A stretch of DNA of 64,000 nt from JAEINY01 sp942490535 (GTDB taxonomy: Bacteria; Bacteroidota; Bacteroidia; Bacteroidales; Marinilabiliaceae): the NCBI GenBank assembly GCA_942490535.1, contig CALNXQ010000003.1, positions 806,001 through 870,000 on the forward strand. Direction: 5' to 3'. The notes beneath the pieces are model-generated. The model ran no database searches. It had not been told where the DNA came from and worked only from the letters and a program-made list of their open reading frames with translations. This document shows positions 9,583-17,768 of this stretch, piece by piece; the stretch's first letter is position 1, and each line of letters opens with the position of its first letter. Position numbers and translations under genes: made by a program.

Positions 9583-10414
9583 TTATTATTTTGCACAAGT
9601 TGTATAACCGGAATTAATGTCAGATCATCATCCTGGACTGATGCCGGAACAAATGTAAGATTCATGTGATAAATCGCCTATCATCTTTGACTGTTTTATG
9701 CTTGTGGACACTTTCAATTCTCTAACTGTATGCCATTTTTACCATTCCCATAAATTACGGTTTTACCACCATGCCAATTTAGTAATTGACTTGGATACTT
9801 TTACACACCAACATAGAGGGTGGTTGACTTCTCACTCTCTAGATCCATATTAGAAATACCCACAACCTTATCTAGTACCACAAAGGGTGTGCCGGCGGGA
9901 ATATTGACATTCAGGAACAAGCATATGATTACAGTGGTCTCCCTGTACATTCCACTGGCTTTAGCTTATTCATCATAGGTGGCCAAATCACAGGCACATC
10001 CGCTGCTTACCTCCAAACCAGCCTTCACCATAACTGTCATGGATCATTCATTGTAGGTTTTAAGCAATAGACAAAACGTATCGGTCATAATTCTTTCGAA
10101 TTTAACAACTACCCTTTAAATAGGTCATGATAAGCATTTCAGTTTTAGCATGAGATTACATATGCTTTAAGATTCCGGAGAGCACTAAATATGGGAAGAC
10201 TATGCGATAAAAAGTTTTGTTCAATGTAGCTATTGGTATTGTACCAGGATCATCTCCAAATTAAACTCTCAATACCAGAAACTTAAAAGAACCACAAAAT
10301 TTACATCGAAAAAAATAATAAAAAAACTGATTTCACATTTGGAGAATAAAGTCAAAAACCCTTTCTTTGCACCGCATTTGAGAACAATGGTTCACAAACA
10401 AAGCAAAAATAATT
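9583..10414. other. Intergenic region before tRNA-Arg, no gene seen
   Basis: AT-rich stretch with no reading frame of credible length or composition on either strand, no strong hairpin and no clear repeat. It probably contains the promoters of the leftward thioesterase gene and of the tRNA, but I cannot point to a specific box. Confidence 0.5.
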
Positions 10415-10488
10415 GGTTCCGTAGCTTAATTGGATAGAGCACTGCGTTACGGCCGCAGAGGTTAGGGGTTCGAGTCCCTTCGGGATCA
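10415..10488 (+). tRNA. tRNA-Arg (anticodon ACG)
   Basis: Full cloverleaf. The acceptor stem is GGTTCCG (10415-10421) with CGGGATC (10481-10487), discriminator A at 10488; CCA is not encoded. The anticodon stem is CTGCG/CGCAG with loop TTACGGC, giving anticodon ACG. The T arm is AGGGG-TTCGAGT-CCCTT. Followed by a strong hairpin terminator. Its 3' 14 bases form the left part of the duplicated attachment repeat, so this tRNA is the integration site of the island downstream and has been restored by the insertion. Confidence 0.95.
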
Positions 10489-10552
10489 CACTTTAAGATT
10501 CAAAACGTATCAAAAACCTGTAAATCGTCTGATTTACAGGTTTTTTGTTTTT
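10475..10552 (+). repeat. Attachment site repeat, left copy (attL)
   Basis: 78-bp direct repeat of 46784-46861 with three mismatches. It starts in the T arm of tRNA-Arg, includes the tRNA 3' end and the terminator hairpin, and ends in the T tract. A tyrosine-integrase gene begins 246 bp further on. This is the classical layout for site-specific insertion into a tRNA 3' end; the actual crossover segment is probably inside the tRNA part. Confidence 0.9.
10516..10552 (+). terminator. Rho-independent terminator of tRNA-Arg
   Basis: Perfect 11-bp stem ACCTGTAAATC/GATTTACAGGT with loop GTCT, followed by a T-rich tract. The same hairpin, with one base changed in the loop, is present at 46825-46861 in the right attachment repeat. 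Confidence 0.88.
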
Positions 10553-10590
10553 GAGCCATACCGAATAAAAGCAGTTTAAAGCACTTTTTT

Positions 10591-10740
10591 TGTGACCTAT
10601 TCGGTGACCTCATCGTTTTATTTAACATGAGGTCACAGAAAAGTTTGTATATTAGTAGATGATAATGCTTTAGCTGCCCAAAAAATCGGATTATTTTGAT
10701 TGATTTTGGTACTGTTTAACACCAATTCGGTGACCTATTT
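10591..10740 (+). promoter_or_regulatory. Inverted and direct repeats between attL and integrase 1
   Basis: Contains a perfect 10-bp inverted repeat, GTGACCTCAT (10604-10613) and ATGAGGTCAC (10627-10636), plus further direct GTGACCTAT copies at 10592 and about 10730. The 13-mer GACCTATTCGGTG at 10594-10606 recurs at 46707-46719, just inside the other end of the element. This pattern fits arm-type binding sites of the integrase or excision factor, or an operator of the int gene. Inferred from position and symmetry only. Confidence 0.55.
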
Positions 10741-10798
10741 AGTGTTTAAAAAGGTCATTCGAATGCAAAACCATTTAAACAAACCAAAAATCAACATC

Positions 10799-12064
10799 AT
10801 GAACGATTCACAAACCTTTGGTGTACAATTCGTAATACGCCACAAAAGCAAAAACAGTCAGATGGCCGGTATTTATTTACGACTCACTGTAAACGGCCAA
10901 CGCATTGAAATCTCCACTAAACTATTCTGTCCTGTTTACCTGTGGGACAAAAAGAAAGAACGCGTCAAAGCTGATAAAGACTATTCCAATCGTCAGGTCA
11001 ACACCCATATCGATGAGAATCGATCCAAAATAAACAGTATCTACCAGGAACTAAGGATGCGCAATGAATTGATTACAGTCAACACCATCCGCAACCGCTT
11101 CCTCGGCATCAAAGAAGAAGGCCACACCCTGCAAAAACTTATCGATTACCACTACCGTTCACAGGAACACACCCTCAATCCTGCCACCCTTAAACACTAC
11201 AAATCCACTCACCGTTACCTGAGCCTGTTCCTGAAAGAGCGAAAAAAGAGTAATGATATTTATCTGAAACAAATCGACTATGGCTTCCTGACCGATTTTG
11301 AGGCCTTCCTCCGGGCATATCAACCAAAAGAAAGCGGACAAAGATCTCTTGCCCACAATACCGTGATGAAACACCTGAGTCGCTTCCGTACCCTCATGAA
11401 CCTGGCGATCAAACTGAGCTGGATGGAGCATTACCCTTTCAAAGCATATAAGCTTTCCTACAAACAATCCGATCGTAAATATCTGTCCAAAGAAGAGCTG
11501 AACAGCATAGAAGAAAAACAGTTCAGGATGGAGCGACTACAACTTACCAAAGACCTTTTCATCTTTTCATGTTATACCGGATTAGCCTACAGTGATGTGA
11601 TCCTCTTGAAACCACATCACATCACCATTGGCATTGACGGTAACAACTGGATTTTTACGCAACGTAAGAAAACATCCAACGCAGTTCGGATCCCTTTGTT
11701 GCCAACAGCACACTATCTGATTGATAAATACAAAGACCATCCACGATCCTTGCACCATGGAACACTTTTCCCTAAGATATCCAACCAAAAACTAAATGGT
11801 TATCTGAAAGAAATAGCGGACATCTGTGAAATAGATAATAACCTGACCTTTCACATGGCCCGTCACACCTTTGCCACCACCGTTACCTTAAGCAATGGTG
11901 TACCCATTGAAACCGTCAGCAAAATATTAGGCCATCATCGCATTACCACTACCCAGATTTACGCCCGGGTGGTCGAAAACAAAGTCAGTGAGGACATGCA
12001 TCAGTTGCAGTTAAAACTGAAAGACAAGCAAGTGAAGCAGAAGAAGCCACTCAATGTGAGCTAG
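10799..12064 (+). CDS. int: Tyrosine recombinase (CTnDOT-like integrase) of element 1
   Basis: Site-specific integrase that should recombine the tRNA-Arg attachment site. Start set at ATG 10799 (MNDSQTF) because the homologue at 47095 begins with the same residues; the frame is open further upstream to 10700. An N-terminal arm-binding domain and SAM-like core-binding domain come first, then the catalytic domain with H-M-A-R-H-T (residues 352-357), L-G-H-H (about 376-379) and the nucleophile Tyr 388 in TTTQIYARV. The first catalytic Arg is replaced: the segment reads YTGLAYSDV, as is common in Bacteroidota element integrases. 421 aa. Placed 246 bp inside attL. Confidence 0.95.
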   Translation: MNDSQTFGVQFVIRHKSKNSQMAGIYLRLTVNGQRIEISTKLFCPVYLWDKKKERVKADKDYSNRQVNTHIDENRSKINSIYQELRMRNELITVNTIRNRFLGIKEEGHTLQKLIDYHYRSQEHTLNPATLKHYKSTHRYLSLFLKERKKSNDIYLKQIDYGFLTDFEAFLRAYQPKESGQRSLAHNTVMKHLSRFRTLMNLAIKLSWMEHYPFKAYKLSYKQSDRKYLSKEELNSIEEKQFRMERLQLTKDLFIFSCYTGLAYSDVILLKPHHITIGIDGNNWIFTQRKKTSNAVRIPLLPTAHYLIDKYKDHPRSLHHGTLFPKISNQKLNGYLKEIADICEIDNNLTFHMARHTFATTVTLSNGVPIETVSKILGHHRITTTQIYARVVENKVSEDMHQLQLKLKDKQVKQKKPLNVS

Positions 12065-12120
12065 CGTGATCAGAGAACTCCTGTGTTGTTTTCACAAAGC
12101 AAGAGTTTTTCATGCTTTGT

Positions 12121-12222
12121 GCCAGAGATTGCATTTCCGCCCATGTGGTCGGAAATGAAGTAAGTGAGGACAGCCATCAACTACAATTTAATCTAAAGGC
12201 CAAAAGGTCCAGGACAGAATAG
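12121..12222 (+). pseudogene. Relic of an integrase C-terminus
   Basis: Bases 12145-12222 translate to 25 residues and a stop (VVGNEVSEDSHQLQFNLKAK, then five more) that match the C-terminal tail of integrase 1 (VVENKVSEDMHQLQLKLKDK). The preceding 20 bases are a degraded version of the tyrosine region. It lies directly after the intact int gene, so it is the 3' remnant of another integrase, from replacement or unequal recombination. Confidence 0.65.
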
Positions 12223-12268
12223 TTTCAGATTAATTACTCCTCCAAATGACAATAAAAATGCGCTTTGT

Positions 12269-12305
12269 ACTCCTGTTCTCACTGATTTGAGAACAGGAGT
12301 TTTCT
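12269..12305 (+). terminator. Terminator after integrase 1
   Basis: Perfect 12-bp stem, ACTCCTGTTCTC (12269-12280) with GAGAACAGGAGT (12289-12300), 8-nt loop, followed by a short T-rich run. Separates the integrase transcript from the RteC-like gene. Confidence 0.85.
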
Positions 12306-12410
12306 TATCGAAAAAACACAAAATAAATCACATAGTAGTGTTTAGGCATATTATTTGAATCGCATTAGTGACTTTTGTCATGTATTATTCAACCTTTAAA
12401 CCTCAACATC

Positions 12411-13589
12411 ATGCAACACCTCCTGAATCAATTGGGAGTGGTGGTGACTGAACTCCAAAACCACCATTTGTACCAACCCTGTCCAACGAACAGAAATAAC
12501 CAAACAGATGTATTTATTGGCCTGATCAACAACCAGGTCACAGCGCTTAAAAATGAGCTCCTGACCATTTCCCTGCAGAACCTTTCCAGGAAAAAAGTAA
12601 AACAACTGGTGAAGCTTTACCAGCCCGGAGTGATTAAGATCCTCAATACACTGCATCAATCCCCTGGTACCTGTAAGGCGGAACGGAAGTGCGAATCCTG
12701 CCATGTGAAGCAGGCCCTTGATAGCATCTCTGACCTGCTCTGTTTCCTCAGGGAGCAATTCCCCTTTGCGTTTGATCAAAACATGAATATTCCGGCGCCC
12801 ATTTCCGCGTCACAAACCGTGATAGTTAGAAATGAACTGGAAACCATAAGCTTGACTTTACAGGAGAAAGAGGCCGGTAGAGCCTTAACAAAAACCTTAC
12901 TCCATCCCTTATCCGATTTCCTGACTAACAATCAGGAGTGTTCCTTTTGTGACTTGTCCTATTTGCATACATGGACACACAAAATGAATGAAGTCATCAG
13001 ATGTCGATCTACTGGCAAACAATTGAATAAGTTGCTGTGCAAAGCTGCCATTGAACATGACCTGAATTCAGCCAATTGCATCCATTGCCTGGAATCCTTA
13101 ATCACACGGGAGTACCAATCGAAACCCGATGTCATCGAACAGTTGATCATCCTGAACTATTACCTGAAATGTGTGAATCAGGTATGTGTGACCGCTGGCA
13201 ATTGTTACGATCCCTCCCGGGATAGTTTGAAATCCTGCCTCTCCAATTGGCTGATAGAGGAAATCAGTTTTATCGAAAAGAAGTGTCATTCGTACCTGGA
13301 AGCCGTTGAGCTGAAAAATAGAGTGCCGGTACAACAAGAAAGGCTGACCCTAATGTTTTCTGTTCCCATGATCGCCATTTTCATTCGTGCATTTGTGGAG
13401 AATAAATACCTGGCACTGGTTCCCAAAAGTGCAATATTCAGGTTTTTCAGTAATCATTTCTCATCTGCTCAATCCGAGATGATCTCCGAAAACAACTTGA
13501 AAAATGAGTATTACGAATTGGATCCGACAGCCATTGAAGCATTCAAAGAGGTCGTTTTGGAGTTACTTAAATGGGTTCAGAAATTATAA
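12411..13589 (+). CDS. RteC-like protein of element 1
   Basis: 392-aa protein that I relate to RteC, a regulator of excision in Bacteroides conjugative transposons, with moderate confidence. Supporting features are the central segment NYYLKCVNQ...SRDSLKSCLSNWLIEE and the C-terminal helical domain (VPMIAIFIRAFVENKYL...IFRFFSNHFSS...LKNEYYELDP). Start chosen at ATG 12411 (MQHLLNQLG) by alignment with the copy at 48502. No signal peptide or TM. Several Cys pairs (CKAERKCESCHVKQ) could bind metal; they are absent from the copy in element 2. Sits between the integrase and a small HTH gene, as expected for a regulator of mobility. Otherwise unknown. Confidence 0.6.
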   Translation: MQHLLNQLGVVVTELQNHHLYQPCPTNRNNQTDVFIGLINNQVTALKNELLTISLQNLSRKKVKQLVKLYQPGVIKILNTLHQSPGTCKAERKCESCHVKQALDSISDLLCFLREQFPFAFDQNMNIPAPISASQTVIVRNELETISLTLQEKEAGRALTKTLLHPLSDFLTNNQECSFCDLSYLHTWTHKMNEVIRCRSTGKQLNKLLCKAAIEHDLNSANCIHCLESLITREYQSKPDVIEQLIILNYYLKCVNQVCVTAGNCYDPSRDSLKSCLSNWLIEEISFIEKKCHSYLEAVELKNRVPVQQERLTLMFSVPMIAIFIRAFVENKYLALVPKSAIFRFFSNHFSSAQSEMISENNLKNEYYELDPTAIEAFKEVVLELLKWVQKL

Positions 13590-13629
13590 TCTGAATCTTT
13601 TTTATAATTATTACTAGCTGATTTTCACA

Positions 13630-13667
13630 GGGGTTGCCAGGGGGTTGCGTCACCCTTAGCAACCCCC
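13630..13667 (+). promoter_or_regulatory. G-rich hairpin upstream of HTH gene (element 1)
   Basis: Perfect 9-bp stem GGGGGTTGC (13640-13648) and GCAACCCCC (13659-13667), preceded by a second GGGGTTGC (13630-13637) that could pair instead. Lies about 95 bp before the HTH gene. Element 2 has a hairpin of different sequence at the same place, which points to a conserved structural role (attenuator, operator or nick site). No T tract follows, so it is not an ordinary terminator. Confidence 0.5.
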
Positions 13668-13759
13668 ATTGCATGGATACTTTTCATTTATTTGTAACAC
13701 ATCAAAATCAATCAAATAGCCTGGCAGCTAAAATAATTACTAATTAAAAAATTTCAACC

Positions 13760-14029
13760 ATGGCAACAGAAATCATCACAACCGACGACCTGAGAGAATT
13801 CAAACTCGAATTACTCGCCGACATTCAAAAACTACTGCAAGACCAAGCCGGTACCCACCCCAAGAAATGGCTAAAATCCAAAGAAGTCCGACAGATCCTC
13901 AACATCTCCCCGGGTACCCTGCAGAACCTACGCGTCAATGGCACCTTGCCCTACACCAAAATTGGTGGTGTCATCTACTACGCCTTCGCCGACATCCATC
14001 AGATGATCGAAGCAAACAAAGTTAACTAG
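13760..14029 (+). CDS. Small HTH (excisionase-like) DNA-binding protein
   Basis: 89-aa protein with a MerR/excisionase-type helix-turn-helix in the C-terminal half: WLKSKEVRQILNISPGTLQN, followed by LRVNGTLPYTKIGGVIYY, the usual wing. The N-terminal 35 residues are helical. Such proteins are common next to integrases of Bacteroidota elements and are presumed excision or transcription regulators. The start is supported by the near-identical N-terminus of the copy at 49848. DNA target unknown. Confidence 0.85.
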   Translation: MATEIITTDDLREFKLELLADIQKLLQDQAGTHPKKWLKSKEVRQILNISPGTLQNLRVNGTLPYTKIGGVIYYAFADIHQMIEANKVN

Positions 14030-14269
14030 GTTTGATACTGATCATTTGAAATAGGTCCTTAGCAAGTTATCCCGACATCAGCAAAGTAGTTCGGGACCCA
14101 CTTCCTGAAATTGATGAATGTTGGAATGATCAGACTTGAAAACAGTTGTCCGAAAAATAGGCGGTGGCCTCAGTAACGTAGCCGGGGCCCCATAGTTTTG
14201 AAAGCAGGTAAAAAAGAATTGAAGCGAAGCGGAAATCATGAACTCCTTAAAAACATAGACTTGCGTGAA

Positions 14270-14425
14270 CTAATGCTGTTTGAGCGACGAAGGAGTGAGT
14301 TCATTCTTTTTCTGATTGCAAAACGTGATGGGTCGGTGAGTGGTGAAGCCTTGAACCTTTTTGTTTCCGTTTTTTGCTTCAAGGTAAAAAATGATAGCCC
14401 GCCTGGTAAGGCTTGATGCAATTGG
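14270..14425 (+). repeat. Divergent copy of the 197-nt structured repeat
   Basis: In the 480-bp gap between the HTH and initiator-like genes. Keeps the loop motif CTGTTTGAGCG...AGTGAGTTC, a T-rich/A-rich hairpin near 14370-14395 and the closing AGCCCGCC block in the same order as in the clear copies, but the long arms are poorly matched. A 72-codon frame over it (14198-14416) looks accidental. Tentative. Confidence 0.4.
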
Positions 14426-14511
14426 AGAGGAACAGATGAATTACACCCAATCCCTTTACAAAGCATTGGTAATTACAAATAAACCTTTAACATCATGAAC
14501 ACCAGAGCACC

Positions 14512-15339
14512 ATGAACTACATCCATCATCAATTGGCAGCCTTTGAAAAGATGGATAAGATACCAGAGCTTAAACCTCATCACATCAGCCTGTACATGGC
14601 ACTGTTCAGACTGTGGAACTGGGCACAATTTGAGAATCCCATCATCATTCATCGACAAGAAGTCATGAAGATGGCCAGGATCAAATCACCAACCACCTTT
14701 TCAAGTGCAATGAAAGATTTAAAATTACATGGTTTTGTTAAATACAAACCATCCACTGATCCGGATGTAAACAGCAAAGTTTACTTGTCCATTTTATGGA
14801 CGAGTACTCGTCCACAGCTCGTCCATAAAATGGACACTAATATAAAACATACAAACAACACACTCCCTATAGGAGAACCCAATTTTTATGATAATCAAAA
14901 AGCTGAAAATATGGATACCGAACAACGTAAAACAGCCCTACAGTCACTTAACAATAATCACAACCCACAACAAGACCTTTTCGACTTCGTAGAAATGCCC
15001 CTTCCGGAAGAAATCATTCCCCAGAAAGAAAAACGAACACGTTTTGTGTCACCACCCCTGGAGCACATCCAAATTTACTTTCAGGAAAAAAACCATTCCA
15101 AAACCGAGGCCGAACGCTTCTTCAACTACTACACATCCAATGGCTGGTTAGTGGGTGGCAAGTCCCGTATGAAAGACTGGAAAGCCGCTGCCCGTAACTG
15201 GATGCTCAACATCCAAAAATTCGAAACCAAATCAACAACCCCAGAGCGCAATGCCCTGAGCTTGTCGAAGGAAAGTCGAAACAACAAACCCAAACCACCC
15301 GGCCACAAACCATCCTCCAACTATGGAAAACCACTCTAA
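14512..15339 (+). CDS. Replication-initiator-like (DnaD-like) winged-helix protein
   Basis: 275-aa protein. The N-terminal part (PHHISLYMALFRLWN, then FSSAMKDLKLHGFVKYKP) looks like a winged-helix domain as in plasmid/phage replication organisers. The C-terminal part has a DnaD-like tail, FFNYYTSNGWLVGGKSRMKD followed by WKAAARNWML. The middle is a poorly conserved linker. Located before a DnaC-like ATPase gene, so the two may load a helicase on the excised element. The copy in element 2 (50180) is very similar in the C-terminal half but strongly diverged in the N-terminal DNA-binding half. Contains an in-frame REP-like insertion near its end. Function inferred. Confidence 0.65.
   Translation: MNYIHHQLAAFEKMDKIPELKPHHISLYMALFRLWNWAQFENPIIIHRQEVMKMARIKSPTTFSSAMKDLKLHGFVKYKPSTDPDVNSKVYLSILWTSTRPQLVHKMDTNIKHTNNTLPIGEPNFYDNQKAENMDTEQRKTALQSLNNNHNPQQDLFDFVEMPLPEEIIPQKEKRTRFVSPPLEHIQIYFQEKNHSKTEAERFFNYYTSNGWLVGGKSRMKDWKAAARNWMLNIQKFETKSTTPERNALSLSKESRNNKPKPPGHKPSSNYGKPL
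15243..15272 (+). repeat. REP-like sequence inside initiator-like gene
   Basis: The segment GCCCTGAGCTTGTCGAAGG, of the widespread CTTGTCGAAG type of dispersed repeats, is read in frame here (ERNALSLSKE). The same insertion is at 50910-50939 in the element 2 copy, so it predates the duplication. Confidence 0.5.
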
Positions 15340-15451
15340 ATCCACAAAATCAGAGGAAATACCAAAGGTAGTGTGGTACTTAAAACCAAACTCCGTTGCT
15401 CTCTATGCCTCCTCTGTGTATCTCTGCGTAACTAAAAAAAAAAACGAAATC

Positions 15452-15808
15452 ATGAAAAACCTACTCTACCAAAACCTAAAATGCAAGTTCAACATCGACA
15501 ATTTCGATCAGATCTTAGATAAGCTAGATAACCTTTCTGATCAATTCTTTGAGCAAAAACTATTCATCGACAAACAATCCTACCTCTGTGAAATCATCGA
15601 TCTCCACGACCGGATCCAAGCCGCGTACTGCCATTTATCCGGCCAGCCATACAGCTACACATTCGACCCGCCCTACAATACCTACACCGATGCCGAATGC
15701 CTCCTGCACTACTATGCCAACATCATCACCTTCATCAAACACATGGCCTTCTTCTTCCAACCGGTAAACTACCCCTGTACCATCCCCACAAAATATTCAC
15801 TTAACTAA
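15452..15808 (+). CDS. Conserved 118-aa protein of unknown function
   Basis: I do not recognise this family. 118 aa, aromatic-rich, no signal peptide or TM segment. Recognisable pieces are NFDQILDKLDNLSDQFFEQK and the Tyr-rich SYTFDPPYNTYTDAECLL. The frame is open upstream to 15323, but ATG 15452 gives a product of the same length and start (MKNLLYQNLK) as the copy at 51612, and the upstream part is repeat-like noncoding DNA. It is part of the shared backbone of both elements, between the initiator-like gene and the structured repeat. Confidence 0.7.
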   Translation: MKNLLYQNLKCKFNIDNFDQILDKLDNLSDQFFEQKLFIDKQSYLCEIIDLHDRIQAAYCHLSGQPYSYTFDPPYNTYTDAECLLHYYANIITFIKHMAFFFQPVNYPCTIPTKYSLN

Positions 15809-15878
15809 AATCAAAGCTATGCTTTTCAATAAACCAATTTCAACACAATTTCCAATTGAAATTACAACGTTTCAATAT

Positions 15879-16075
15879 AAACACCCGCCTCTGACCAATA
15901 GCGTTAAAAACGATGGCATGGAGGCGATCAGAAAGAAAAGCTGTTTGAGCGCAGCGAGTTCTTTTCTTTCCGCCGCAATGGAATCGTTTAGCGTCATTGG
16001 ACAGCAGCGGCGGTCTTTTTTGTTTCGTTTTTGCGACTGTAGGCAAAAATGAAAAGCCCGTGCGGCTGGAGCACT
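15879..16075 (+). repeat. 197-nt structured repeat, copy A
   Basis: Single copy in element 1, same length and phase as the four copies in element 2. Folds as a long imperfect hairpin with inner arms GAAAGAAAAG/CTTTTCTTTC around a 20-nt loop, then a hairpin TTTTTGC/GCAAAAA with 8-nt loop, then AGCC/GGCT. Lies between the 118-aa and ATPase genes. Frames over it are interrupted or differ between copies, so it is not coding. Confidence 0.8.
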
Positions 16076-16186
16076 TATGTGAAACAGAATCATCTTTGGT
16101 TATAAGCACATTGTAATGTAAATCAACGTAACACCATTAATCATTCATCATTCCCCGATAACTATCGGGGCCCTAATCAATAAACC

Positions 16187-16834
16187 ATGCACTACCAAAT
16201 AACCAACAACACCATCATCTACGATTTCCAGAAATCCCTCGATTTCATCACCCAAAAAGGCAAAGCCATACACGGGCCCCACTTTCACCTTTACGAAGAA
16301 GATATGCCCATTATACGTCAACTTTTCGCCTATACAATCGGCGACCATCACAACACCATCCGCCAGGGGCTAAACCCAAAGAAAGGCCTCATGCTCTGTG
16401 GACCCATCGGCTGTGGTAAAACTTCACTCATGAAATTGATGCAACTTTTATTACCAGTAGAAAACAGATACCAGGTTAAAGCGTGCCGCGATGTCAGCTT
16501 CGAATTTCAAAAAGACGGTTTCGAAGTCATTCACCGCTACAGTAAACGCAGCTTCTCCATCACACCCGGCAGTAAAATACCCAAACCAATCTGCTTCGAT
16601 GACCTGGGCGCCGAACAAAACCTCAAACACTTTGGCAGCGAATGCAACGTCACGGCCGAGATCCTACTCAGTCGCTACGACCTCTTTATCTCCGATAACC
16701 TCATCACCCACATCACTACCAACCTCGATGTGGATGACATCGAAGAGCTATACGGTAAACGCGTCCGCAGCCGCCTCCGCGAAATGGTCAACCTTATCCA
16801 CTGGCCGCATGATTCACCCGATAAACGGAAATAG
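16187..16834 (+). CDS. DnaC/IstB-like AAA+ ATPase of element 1
   Basis: 215-aa P-loop ATPase. Walker A is G-P-I-G-C-G-K-T (about residues 71-78), Walker B C-F-D-D-L-G-A-E, and the C-terminal part has an arginine-finger-like RVRSRLREM. Size and layout fit helicase loaders of the DnaC group carried by phages and mobile elements, so I infer a role in replication of the excised element together with the protein at 14512. The copy at 53284 differs at about 14 residues by eye. The start is fixed by identical upstream sequence in both copies, including an ATCGGGG-type hairpin 20 bp before ATG. Confidence 0.78.
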   Translation: MHYQITNNTIIYDFQKSLDFITQKGKAIHGPHFHLYEEDMPIIRQLFAYTIGDHHNTIRQGLNPKKGLMLCGPIGCGKTSLMKLMQLLLPVENRYQVKACRDVSFEFQKDGFEVIHRYSKRSFSITPGSKIPKPICFDDLGAEQNLKHFGSECNVTAEILLSRYDLFISDNLITHITTNLDVDDIEELYGKRVRSRLREMVNLIHWPHDSPDKRK

Positions 16835-17031
16835 AACCATGTATTTCAACGTATTTCCTTACTTCCTAAAATCAATTGCACTATCATAAAATTAACTAAC
16901 TTCATATTAATCACCTCTAACATTATCAAATAATTATGAAATAACAATCTAAAATCATCTACATCGCCTATGACGGCAAAAAATTCAAGACCGAAAAAGA
17001 ATGCCTGGAATGGGAAAAACGCTCAAACTAT

Positions 17032-17469
17032 ATGAAAGTAACATGCCTCACCAACGAGCAGTTGACCCATCTCATCTACCACATTTTTCACTGGGAATTC
17101 AACTCCATTCAAAACAATATTCGAAAGGCCAGGATCCAGGTCCGCACTTTAAGTGAAGAAGAGGTCGAATTTATTTTCTCCACCCAATACGAAACCTACA
17201 AAGGAACCATCTCAGGCAATGGACTTACCGACATTAAAATCTTTGGCACCCAGTACGACACCAAAGAAAAAGAACCATATAACTGGATACACAGTGTTGG
17301 TTTCCCCATGCGTCGCATCAATAATTACCTGGAGTCAATCAACTTTTTCACAGAGCAAGAAAAAATCCCCTCAACAAACAAAGACTTTGATACCGATGAT
17401 TACACAACCATTTTCAATGATATCGCTCAACCCGGAAAACCCTTCCGCTTTGCAGAAAACCTGAACTGA
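17032..17469 (+). CDS. Conserved backbone protein, N-terminally truncated by a stop codon
   Basis: Unknown family; no TM segment. The intact homologue at 54043 has 177 aa and starts MKKQSKIIYIAYDGKKF. Here the equivalent start at 16936 reads ATG AAA TAA: codon 3 has become a stop (16942-16944). The rest of the frame is intact to 17469, so a shorter product from ATG 17032 (MKVTCLTNEQ, 145 aa) remains possible. The lost part holds a Tyr/Lys-rich segment ending in ECLEWEKR. Whether the short form is made is unknown. Followed by a hairpin at 17497-17529. Confidence 0.6.
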   Translation: MKVTCLTNEQLTHLIYHIFHWEFNSIQNNIRKARIQVRTLSEEEVEFIFSTQYETYKGTISGNGLTDIKIFGTQYDTKEKEPYNWIHSVGFPMRRINNYLESINFFTEQEKIPSTNKDFDTDDYTTIFNDIAQPGKPFRFAENLN

Positions 17470-17496
17470 TACCATTTAAACTCATACATAAATAAT

Positions 17497-17529
17497 AAGC
17501 TCCCCAAACGATTCCTGTTTCGGGAGCTT
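17497..17529 (+). terminator. Hairpin at end of element 1 backbone
   Basis: AAGCTCCC (17497-17504) pairs with GGGAGCTT (17522-17529), extended by AAAC/GTTT inside. The corresponding place in element 2 (54601-54631) has AGCTCCC/GGGAGCT. The following bases are A/T-rich rather than a pure T run, so termination is likely but not certain. Confidence 0.6.
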
Positions 17530-17768
17530 TAATAATTACTTCAGCAACCCATTTCCAGATATTTCTACTTTTTCTATCACGATTTCCCTAAAAGACAGAA
17601 ATACCCTACCACCTAAACATCTAATTACTAAACACTCAATCAATCCAATTACAACATTCTCAAATTACACCATCAGCAAATCAATCCATTTTTAAATTAA
17701 GTCTTGCTTCTAATCACCCCATCAAATAAACATATTTACTATATTTATCCGTCACAAAACACAGCACA

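Noticed and set aside
10700..10798. N-terminal extension of integrase 1
   Set aside because: Lies in the region of inverted repeats; integrase 2 starts at the equivalent of 10799.
14198..14416. 72-codon frame as a gene
   Set aside because: Overlaps a divergent copy of the structured repeat and has no homologous frame in element 2.
15323..15451. N-terminal extension of the 118-aa protein
   Set aside because: Homologue in element 2 starts at the equivalent of 15452; the upstream part contains a repeat-like CTCTGTGTATCTCTGCGTAAC sequence.
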